From Micrasema longulum (lineage: Eukaryota; Arthropoda; Insecta; Trichoptera; Brachycentridae): a stretch of DNA of 64,000 bases. The notes beneath the pieces are model-generated. The model ran no database searches, had not been told where the DNA came from, and saw nothing but the letters and a program-made list of their open reading frames with translations. The position numbers and the translations under genes were made by a program. The stretch lies in NCBI GenBank assembly GCA_022494885.1, contig JAGVSM010003929.1, forward strand, positions 1 through 64,000. Reading direction: 5' to 3'. Position 1 is the stretch's first letter, and every line of letters starts with the position of its first letter. This document shows positions 55,800-64,000 of this stretch, in pieces.

Positions 55800-56790
55800 T
55801 TAGGATTTGTACCGTGTCACAGTCTCAATCCTGGGGATTGGTTTGCAGCAAAGTCCTGCATCTCGTCCTCTATTGGTCTCTATTTTCTGCCTACCCTCTT
55901 TAGCTCGACATATGAGGCGCAGTTTAAATCTTCACACACTTGCTCCAAATATTCCCGCCGGGGCGCCCTCTATGATGTCGTGCAGGAGACCCTCATGGCG
56001 CATAATGTGGCCTATCCATCGGGCTCGCCTTTCTGAGATGGTTTTGATTAGGTGCTTTCCTTCTTTGATTCTGTTGAGAACCTCGTCATTAATAATGTAG
56101 TCTCTCCAGCAAATTCCTAATATTTTTCTGTAGCACCACATCTCAAAGGCCTCTAGTCTTTTTTTATCTCTTTCGGTAAGGCACCATGTCTCACAACCGT
56201 ACATCAATATGCTCCATACATATGTCTTGGCTAGTTGCTTGCGGAGTTTTAGATTGATATTATTCGACTCAAAAATCTTTGATTTTTTGTTATACGCAAC
56301 CCTTGCTTGGTGTATGCGTCAATCGACATCTCTTTTTGTTCTCTTATCCCAGGTGATCCTGCTTCCAAGGTACACAAACTCTTTCGCGTTTTTCAGAGTT
56401 CCTCTTGACATTACTATATTCATTTGTTGCTCATTACGAGTCAGTCATTACTTTTGCTCCGGTTTCTTTTCATATTATATTTATTATTTCATAGATTTTC
56501 CATAAATGTCAGAGCCTCTGTGAATTCTTCTTCACATTTAGCAATCAGGGCGATGTCATCGGCAAACCTTATCATATCTACCTTTGCTCCGTTTATTTTA
56601 ACACCCTTTCTATGACTAATTTTTTCCCAGATTTCATTGATTGCGCACTGTATATATCCATTAAATAATACTGGAGACAGCGAGCATCCCTGTCTGACTC
56701 CCTGTCTTATTTTGGCACTATTTTTTTTTTTTTTCTTTATTTTATTCACAATATATTTATGTAACATTTATCGAGACACAAATCCCAACT
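55800..56790 (-). mobile_element. LINE fragment (reverse transcriptase and C-terminus), decayed
   Basis: The minus strand from 56767 gives AKIRQGVRQGCSLSPVLFNG, VKINGAKVDMIRFADDIALI (FADD catalytic pair) and FTEALTFMENL, then a broken stretch at 56490-56210. MMYGCETWCLTERDKKRLEA, FEMWCYRKILGICWRD and RRARWIGHIMRHEGLLHDII follow. This is the usual end of a widespread insect LINE type (RT ...FEMWCYRRMLxIxW...). Endonuclease absent; a T-rich run at 56720 borders it. Clade not assigned. Confidence 0.8.
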
Positions 56791-57681
56791 CCATGGACCC
56801 TAAGTCCTGCATTGAGTTGGTACGAATATATGCATAACAGTTAAACAACATAAATATCACCATATATATTACACAGAAATAAAACATTATTAAAATTACA
56901 TGGAATATCAACATATAAAAGAACATACAATGAAAAAACATTTGAATTACGTACATAAAAAAATAATATTGTCGGGATGTTTGTAAATCTCTATAGCCTC
57001 TTTTACCAATCATGTTTGGTGACTTAGGTTTCCCTAAGATTATCGGCTCGAAGTAAAACTTATGTCGTGATTCTGTGGTGTTCGGCCAAAGCAGATTTTT
57101 CGGGGTAGCTGAGCCTGCATGCACTCATGTGCTCCCTTACGTAACACATCTATCCATAAAAATAACATCAACCGTGATGATGGACGCTGTAACGCGATTC
57201 GAAATGTCGTTAAAGAGTACAAACGACACACGGCATAATAACCCAGAAAAACGTATTGTGCACCTAAACGGGCGTGAAAATCTAAGAAGTTTAAACATTT
57301 ACAATGGGCTTTGAGAAAACTGTAAAACGGCATAGTAAACATAACCACAAATGATAAATTCAAAAGTCATTTTCAAATAACTGTTCTCAACAAAGTATTT
57401 TCTTATAATTTTGAAGTGCTGCGGAATTGAAAAAAACTTCTATACATACAATGCATATACCAGTCATCTCAGAAGTTCGCCTTTAAGCGTCAGTAGAATC
57501 TTGTATCCGGTTTTTCGGCTTTGCACTTTTACAAAAAACGTTACAAATTACCTCTCTAGTACCTACATTTATTTTATCTTGTTAATGATAGATTTTAGTA
57601 AAAACTCGAAAATAATGTCAATTTAAATACACCGCTGGAGAACTAGGACGCCAACGACCCGCGGGCCGCGATGTATTGATT
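56791..57681. other. Intergenic DNA with one short repeat
   Basis: 57150-57255 is related to 55681-55790 in opposite orientation. Otherwise no gene or repeat was recognised; overlapping open frames of about 100 codons on both strands have no family features. Confidence 0.4.
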
Positions 57682-57806
57682 ACCGATGAAAGTAGTCGAA
57701 TGCATAGTTCTACATTATCTCTGGTCGAATGAAAGTAGTCGACTACATTCGATGGGTAAATGTAGTCGACTGAAAGCCCGAATGCAGTAATGTAGTCGAA
57801 TGAATT

Positions 57807-58379
57807 TACTCAGAATATTGGGTAGCCTCCTCCCAAGCCAAGGGTAAACATCTTTTCCAACGGAAACTAAATGTAACAGAAAAGCCTTGGTTTTCCAAAG
57901 TGATTCTAAACAAGTTTGAGACATCCTCCATATGCAGAATGCGCATTGGGCACTGCTGCAATGGTTCTCACCTGTTCAGAATCTATGTCCGGGACTCTGC
58001 CATTTGCAAATGTCAGCTAGATGAGGAAGATTTAAACCATATTTTTTTTGGATGCCCCGATTGTTATCCTGATTTCCTATCCGATCTCTCTGATATTAAT
58101 ATCCCATTCCCTATTCATATTCTAACTCTCCTGTCCCCACCCAATAAACATGTATTTAAAATCTAATGTAAATTTCTAGTTCTAAATGTTATAAAGTTGT
58201 AAATTTGTTTTATTATTATATGTATATATTATATTAAATACTAACATACTAACTTGTACATATTATATTACTAACACATGTGTATATATGTAAAATAAAA
58301 AACAAAAATACTTGACACTGGCCAGAACACCCAAGTTGAGATGTGAAAAGGCCATGAAAATACAAAGAAGAAAAAGAAG
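57807..58379 (+). mobile_element. 5'-truncated sibling of the 5.7-kb non-LTR element, with 8-bp TSD
   Basis: Nearly identical to 54025-54713 (CAGAATATTGGGTAGCCTCC, KFETSSICRMRIGHCCNGSH, LDEEDLNHIFFGCPDCYPDF), ending AGAAGAAAAAGAAG. AATGAATT flanks both sides (57799-57806 and 58380-58387). Where the longer copy reads GYPINDCYPD, this one reads GCPDCYPD; the Cys here is the more usual residue of the family's C-terminal zinc knuckle. Confidence 0.9.
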
Positions 58380-58382
58380 AAT

Positions 58383-58586
58383 GAATTCATTCGACTACAA
58401 ATAAACCAATGGGCGAGTTTTACGCCGACTATCGAATGAATTAGTCATTTCCAAACTAATGAATTCACTCGACTTCAAATAGACCAATGGGCGAGTTTTA
58501 TGCTGACTATCGAATGAATTAGTCATTTCCAAACTAATGAATTCATTCGACTACAAATGGACCAATGGGCGAGCTTTACGCTGACT
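58383..58586 (+). repeat. 78-bp tandem repeat, about 2.6 units
   Basis: Units start GAATTCATTCGACTAC (58383), GAATTCACTCGACTTC (58461) and GAATTCATTCGACTAC (58539). Each contains CCAATGGGCGAG and CGAATGAATTAGTCATTTCC. They lie inside the hAT-like copy 2 and echo its TIR motif (TCGACTA, GAATGAATT). Confidence 0.85.
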
Positions 58587-59810
58587 ACTTTCATCGCCAA
58601 CTAATTCGTTATTACGTAATGGGCGCTGGGATCTGGCGGACGTGATAGTTAAAATAAAATGCTTTGGTTTATTGTAGTTATGTCAGCCCAGGTAAAATAA
58701 AAATGTATATTAATATAAATAATATATAAAGTGCATCATTTAACAATAAAAATAACAACAAAATAAAGTGACGTTTGCTTATAGGTCTGCTGCTAGCCTA
58801 TTTGTTTACTTAATAATAATAAAATTTATTTCCAATCCATCCGATCTGAAATATCAACACAATAACAGCTGATTGTAGTTTTACATGCGTGACCTAAACA
58901 ATAAATATGAAACAAAAATATTTTAATTTTTATCCTTTCTTTGGCAGATCAATATTAGGTTATGTCAATAAATGATAACCACAGACTACAATTATACCCA
59001 TGTTAATATTCTAAATACCATAAAGTAAGGATCACGGTTTACATTATTATTATTGCCATAGTTTAAAAAAAAACAAACTGACGTACCTAATGTTTGGATA
59101 ATTTATAAAGCGCAATTTTTGTGAAAATCACCTCCTATGTAGGTTTATAATTTGTTGCTCTACGGGTGGTATTTTTAAATTTTCAAACCATGTCTCCATT
59201 TTCCCATTTGTTTGTTTGAAAATCAGTATTAATTTTTTTTTTTTTATTTTTTTTTTTTTATATACTTTTTTATTAGGGTTACATACAATAAACACACGAC
59301 TTTTTTTATATTCACGTCCCGGCTTTTTAGAAATAAAATCTGTATTAGAACGTGACTTCTGTTTTTCATATAATATTATTAGTTTAAGTAAAATAAAAAT
59401 TCAAAACATTAGAAAATATTCTAGAATGTAACCAACTCTTAGTTTTCATACAATGTAAGTATCGTTTTTTGCTTGTGTTCATATTGTTATTCCTTTATAT
59501 TTGTGTTGTTTTAAATTTTAATTTGTAAATCTCTGTCACTTGTTTTTGGCCGATGTTATCACATTTTGGTAGAAGGCTCTTTTTCTTATAAAGGAAAAAA
59601 AGTACCTAGCATTCCCAAAGCATGGATATTTCTCCCGAAAAACCGAGTTTGTCTTTGAATAAATTTCTGTGTCTATTGTCTATGGTATACCGGAAATAAA
59701 TGATTCATTCGAATGATTAATTCGATTATTTCTTTCATTCGATTAGTAAATTTAGTCGATTATTTTCATCTCTAGTATTGATTGCAGCACGGTTGCCAGA
59801 CTGGATCAGG

Positions 59811-60995
59811 GTTGCCAGACTGGATCAAGCGAAAATAGGTATATTCAGAAAAATAAATCGGTAGATTTTGGAAGATTCGGGGGATGAGAAGGAGGGGTGA
59901 GGCAAAAAATAAATTTGACAGTTGTTGTTCAAAATTAAAGCCCCGTGTCGTCTAAGGCCTTTAAATAGTTGAGAACACATGGTAAATGAACAATTGAAAA
60001 CCAAAAGGACTGCAATATTTGAATCACCAAAATATATTGATTCCGGCTTGCAAAACTGGCCCAGAATACAGGTAAATCTTATTTCGTTACTTTGAGGTTA
60101 TGTTGATATTTAAATATCTATTTCAACAATACTATATTTTGTGTAACCATACAAATTCTTCCAGGGTTAAAGGCATAAATTACACTAAATTACCTATGTA
60201 TGTATTTTTTATCGGTGGAATGTATTTTCATAAAATAAATTCAATGATGTATATTAATACCCATTCTGTGGAAATTCAAGTATTGTGTATCAGAGATTAC
60301 GTAGAACTATTTTGTGTATTGTAAGCCTGTCAATGACTCGATATAAATAGTTTTTTTTTGCAGGTAGACGCGTCTTGCAGCATAGAGGCCTTGAAATTGA
60401 TGGGTCTTCTCTATCTCTCCTGTCCTGATCATTTTTACAATCATCAGTCAAACTTATTTGTCAACAGAATTGCCAAACAAAGAATTAATTAATATTTTAA
60501 AGTTCTTTAAATGTAAAAACTGATAATTGCTCAACTACTGAAAACATAGCTTTAAACAATGATTCAATTAAATTTAAATAGATAATTAACTGAAGAAAAA
60601 CTATTTCTATCATTTTTATACAAAAGGTGACCCCTTTTCATTTCTCCTTGTAAGATAAACGAAGATTTATATGAATTTTTCAATAATAAAATTCTATGGG
60701 CATGATTTATCATACCACAATGTTATATATTTGAAAATAACCGGGAATCACCATTCACCAATACTAACCAATTCATTTCATTAATATTTACTTATGTACA
60801 ATAGATAAGGAGTTTTTTTAACAATCAACAGATGGCAACCTAAGTGAGCAAAAAAACAATAAATTATTTTAACATGTATTCGTTTTATTTGTATTGAAAT
60901 TTTGTTCTATGAAAAAGTAAACGAAGAAATCGGTAGAATTTTAATTGAGTTCGGTAGATCGGTAGATTGCTCTTAAAATCGGTAGTAATGGCAAC
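59811..60995 (+). mobile_element. GTTGCC...GGCAAC element, full-length copy, + orientation
   Basis: Starts GTTGCCAGACTGGATCAAGC and ends CGGTAGTAATGGCAAC; 1185 bp. It aligns along its length to the reverse complement of 14111-15272. A second, short copy of the first bases lies just before it at 59792. No transposase frame; the 74-codon frame at 60100 is not shared as an ORF with the other copy. Confidence 0.75.
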
Positions 60996-61015
60996 GCTTA
61001 TGTAGTATGTGGTTG

Positions 61016-62057
61016 CAGTGTTGCCAACTCGTCACGAGCAAATGTCGCTGGAACGGAGGTTCAAAAGCCGCTAGAAGTCGCTAAATCTTAAGATGTTAGA
61101 TGGAGGGGGGTAAGGATTTTTGGCGGCAGGTTCCACGATTACCTTCAAGTACTTTTAAGTCATTAAAAAATAAAAACATATTTAGTTTTTATTTAATAAA
61201 ATTAAACTGGTAAAAGTAAGTAATGTCATAAGTAAAGGAAATAAGATTTTTTTTAAATATTTTCGGTGCTACTGATAAAAATACAGTCAGTAGTAAATGA
61301 TTATTACTTTAATATTAATTTTTAAAATATTTCATTGTGATAAAGTACTCTTAATTTAAAAAAACAGACACCATATATTATATTCACAAAAAAACTTACA
61401 AATACGGAACGCTTTTGCTATGCAAAATAGTAAAATAGCCTCTCTGTAGCCATATGCATTACAACAAAAAGGTATAAATACTTTACGTATTTTTATAACA
61501 GTGTAAAATAAAACAAAATAATTGTAATTTTTATTAAAAGTAAGTAATATCATACCGTTAAAAGTAATTAAATGTCATAATCTTGACAAAAATATTTAAA
61601 TTTATTTCAACAGAGAGGGAAAAAGTTTTCGAGAAGGGAATATGGAAGTCTAGGCATTTACAGGGCTTATGACCTGTCATTGGCTGGTTTGAGTGGCCAC
61701 TTTACACACTGTGTAACATTCACCATTCTGCCCATGTTTGAACATCCACATTTCCTCAACTCTTCCATCTGTTGACTTTTGTGAAGTGAAAGAGCTGAAA
61801 CCTTTATCACGTGGATGAGATTCAAATATTTTATTCTAATTAAATAAACTTGAAATGTCTGTCTTCCCATTCCTTTCTATATTTTTAGAAATAATTTTTT
61901 TTCATCACAAGTAATTCCATTTTTACTTGAACTTTGAGATTTTACAGCTCGCTTAAAAGTCGCTAGAATTTTATGTCGCTAATAAAATAAAAAAAATCGT
62001 TATCAATGGCAAAATGTCGCTGAATCTTGCGACAATGCCGCTAAAGCGGTGACACTG
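61016..62057 (+). mobile_element. Non-autonomous hAT-type element with perfect 8-bp TSD
   Basis: Ends CAGTGTTGCCAACTCG and, inverted, CAGTGTCACCGCTTTAGC; TGTGGTTG flanks both sides (61008-61015, 62058-62065). CAGTG termini with 8-bp target duplication are typical of hAT elements. It contains a repeat D copy at 61620-61830. Motifs AAATGTCGCT and GTCGCTAAAT recur at its ends. No transposase. Confidence 0.88.
61620..61830 (+). repeat. Interspersed repeat D inside the hAT element
   Basis: GAGAAGGGAATATGGAAGTC, CATTTACAGGGCTTATGACC, GTGGCCACTTTACACACTGT, and a CATCTGTTGACTTTTGTGAA tail, as at 4500-4740. Confidence 0.75.
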
Positions 62058-62081
62058 TGTGGTTGCCAGATTCGATCAAGC

Positions 62082-62450
62082 AGTGTTGCCAACTCGTCAT
62101 GAGCAAATGTCGCTAAACGAAGGTTCAAAAGATGCTAGAATTCGCTAGATCTTAAGTTGTTCGACGGAGGGGGTGTTGGAGAAGGGGGAAGGGGGTTGCT
62201 GATGGGAGGAGAGGCAAGGATTTTTCACGGCAGTTTGCACAATTACCTTCAAGTATAATTAATACTTTTAAGGAATTTAAAAAAAATTATATGTTTAGGT
62301 TTTTATTTCATAGAAATTAAACAGATAAAAGTAAGTTATGTCATAAGTAAAAGAAATTGGATAGAAAAGTGTATATTCTTGGTGGTACTGATAAAAATAT
62401 AGTAAGTAGTAAATGATTCATACCTTAATATTATTACCGTGTTATATCCC
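62082..62450 (+). mobile_element. Second, truncated copy of the CAGTGTTGCC hAT-type element
   Basis: CAGTGTTGCCAACTCGTCAT at 62082 and then AAATGTCGCTAAACGAAGG to GGTGGTACTGATAAAAATAT follow the first 370 bases of 61016-62057. It stops at the TATCCCAGATAGCA motif. It is inserted in, or abuts, another GTTGCCAGATTCGATCAAG terminus at 62062-62081. Confidence 0.7.
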
Positions 62451-63950
62451 AGATAGCAATTTAAACTTGCCTCAAGCTTGTATCAAATTTGAAGTATCAA
62501 GAGTCTAAGCTTGACCCAAGTTTGAGATTGCAACTCTGTAAACTTGAGACAAGTTTAAAGCAAACTTCCTAGTTACCATCCAACAAACTTGCATGATGTT
62601 TGTAAAAAACAAACATCATGAAAGTTTGGATTTATTTAGCAAAAAAAATACAAAAAAACAGAGAACAAAAAAACAAACACAAAAAACAAAAAAAAAACAA
62701 AAAAAACTAAACAAAAAAAAACACAAACCAAAAAAAATAAAAAACACGAAGCTTCTTTAAATATTAAAATTAAATAAAATATATTGTTATTATTACTCAA
62801 TATATTTATTTAGAATAAATATAAAAAAAATACGGGCTATTTTTGCCAAGAAAGTCAGATGATGTGATGTCAAATAATTCATGTCAATTGACTGGAGATC
62901 AGAGTCCGGTGCATTCTTTTGTCTCTCAACTCTGAAACAAATAAATAAAACTGTTTTATGGCTTGCTAGCTTTTCGACTAGCGGGATTCCTCATGGTAAA
63001 AAATATCCGATATTCAAATATTCGCAACAAAGGGAAAACATTTTGGGAAGGAAATATAGAAGTCTAGGTATTTACTGGGCTTATGTACTGTCATTGGCTG
63101 GTTGAAGTGGCCACTTTACAAACTGTGTAACATTAAGCGTTCTGCCTATGTTTAAACATCTTAATTTCCTCAACTCTTCCATCTGTTAACTTTTGTGAAG
63201 TATAAGAGCCTTTGGGGTTAAAGTATTGGTTTATTATATCGATATATTATCAACAGCCTTTTCGTTCTGTAAATAAAACATAATTCAATCAATTCAATTC
63301 AATAATAGTATAATGTTTGTGATATTTAATAATTAATCAGTTTAAACTATTGTAAGCATTATGCAGTGGATGAGATATTAATATCATACTTACTTTTAAA
63401 GAGCTCTTGACAAGACGGTTTTGTCAAGTGACAGTGCTACAAAAACACATTTTTAATGTTTTTTCCTCAGTGACATATCAATAGTTTATCTTTTAAACTG
63501 AGTATTAACACTTCGACAAAGGTTTTTAAATCACCCGAAAAACGTCCAATATTGGTAATCATATGATAAATGCGTAATTAAAATACGAGCCGCGCATTAA
63601 AAATGACATGGAACCAGCGTTGCCAGACCCGATCAAGCGAAAAAAGATAGATTCAGAAAAATAAATCGGTAGATTTCGGTAGATCTAAAAAATATTAAAA
63701 AAAATGAATTCTCTCCATCTTTTTATGTATACGGCAATGTGTTGATCATCACCATATGACTTTCAGATTCTGAAATACCATTCTTGACATAACAAGATTC
63801 CAGCAAGTTATGTAAAAACTTGTCTCTTCAAATTTGACATAACAATATTTCAGCAAGTTTCGTCAAAACTTGTCACTTCAAATTTTCCTTTTCAACCTTC
63901 CATCAATCTTAAATCAAGTTTGTACTAAGCTTCAATGCTATCTGGGATAT
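62451..63950. repeat. Pair of inverted TATCCCAGATAGCA ends enclosing repeats
   Basis: TATCCCAGATAGCAATTTAA near 62453 is answered by the inverse TGCTATCTGGGATA ending at about 63948. This could be one element of about 1.5 kb or two fragments; the flanks differ in family (hAT-type on the left, GTTGCC element on the right), which argues for fragments. Inside: many AAACTTG/CAAGTTT motifs, repeat D at 63040-63215, and poly-A/C low complexity at 62640-62750. Confidence 0.4.
63040..63215 (+). repeat. Interspersed repeat D
   Basis: GGAAATATAGAAGTCTAGG, TTTACTGGGCTTATGTACTG, GTGGCCACTTTACAAACTGT and CATCTGTTAACTTTTGTGAA, as at 4500-4740. Confidence 0.7.
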
Positions 63951-64000
63951 ATTTGAAAATAACCGGGAATAACCATTCACCAATACTAACCAATTAATTT
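63620..64000 (+). mobile_element. GTTGCC element, third copy, rearranged and running off the window
   Basis: GTTGCCAGACCCGATCAAGC at 63621 and AGAAAAATAAATCGGTAGAT are the head. From 63950, TTTGAAAATAACCGGGAATA and ACCATTCACCAATACTAACC match about 60730-60780 of the full copy. Between them lies foreign sequence ending in TGCTATCTGGGATA, so about 860 bases of the element are replaced. Two units of about 53 bp (TTGACATAACA..CAGCAAGTT..AAAACTTGTC) repeat at 63783-63890. Confidence 0.65.

Larger units (their letters stand above)
57682..59775 (-). mobile_element. hAT-like element, copy 2, with 8-bp flanking repeat
   Basis: TATTGATT lies on both sides (57674-57681 and 59776-59783), as for an 8-bp hAT target duplication. 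The ends are ACCGATGAAAGTAGTCGAAT and, inverted, CTAGAGATGAAAATAATCGA. It is the inverted counterpart of copy 1 (43584-45427). It contains a LINE insertion (57807-58379), a 78-bp tandem repeat (58383-58586) and an extra stretch at about 59310-59675 not in copy 1. No transposase was seen, so it is non-autonomous. Confidence 0.75.

Noticed and set aside
57075..57363. Possible small genes on both strands
   Set aside because: No start context, domain or splice evidence, and the region overlaps a repeat; the frames are probably chance.
43584..59775. One giant Polinton/Maverick-like element with long terminal inverted repeats
   Set aside because: No DNA polymerase, integrase, packaging ATPase or capsid genes lie inside. 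Each arm is a complete small element with its own two ends, and copy 2 has its own 8-bp flanking repeat.
62640..62750. CRISPR-like or regular short repeat array
   Set aside because: It is simple A/C-rich low complexity without constant spacers; nothing in this eukaryotic window fits a CRISPR array.

Overview
The window looks like an AT-rich, repeat-laden stretch of an arthropod nuclear genome, most likely an insect. The reasons are intron-rich host genes with GT..AG junctions, Jockey-like, RTE-like and RNase H-bearing non-LTR retrotransposons, BEL/Pao gag, Penelope-like elements, a mariner, hAT elements and several tRNA-derived SINE families. The order of insect cannot be decided from the sequence.

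Five host genes could be reconstructed by joining exons by eye. (1) The 3' end of a mitochondrial porin (VDAC), + strand, at 1-1218. (2) A calmodulin-like gene resembling CALML4, - strand, 8479-13330, five coding exons and 149 aa, with the start ATG alone in its own exon. (3) A single-exon CIAO2B/galla-2 gene, + strand, 15459-15926, whose 3' part is duplicated in tandem just downstream. (4) A SET/MYND protein of the SMYD4 type, - strand, 17517-30419, eleven exons and 675 aa. (5) COP9 signalosome subunit 4, - strand, 38257-43317, eight exons and 409 aa. In genes 2, 4 and 5 all exon phases agree and the joined lengths divide by three. These genes are functionally unrelated housekeeping neighbours; nothing suggests an operon or a pathway cluster.

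The rest is mobile DNA, often nested. 2.3-7.5 kb holds SINEs, a 5'-truncated Jockey with target-site duplication (TSD), LINE scraps and a decayed mariner. The CALML4-like introns hold a TTAA-flanked MITE and a Penelope/RTE composite. 13.5-15.3 kb holds an inverted pair of an element with GTTGCC...GGCAAC ends, just upstream of galla-2. SMYD4 introns hold Jockey, RTE, Penelope, SINE and foldback-MITE insertions. 31.6-35.2 kb is a decayed RNase H-type non-LTR element split by a solo LTR. 36.2-37.3 kb is a BEL/Pao gag remnant. 43.6-59.8 kb is bounded by two inverted copies of a hAT-like element. Between them lie a Penelope-like reverse transcriptase, a nearly complete 5.7 kb non-LTR element with a 15-bp TSD, and LINE fragments. 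59.8-64 kb holds further GTTGCC-family and hAT copies.

No new defence, metabolic or regulatory system could be supported. The most distinctive observations are the recurrent Penelope/RTE composite with a hammerhead-ribozyme-like motif, the uncharacterised GTTGCC element family, the galla-2 3' duplication and the several insertions datable by clean TSDs.
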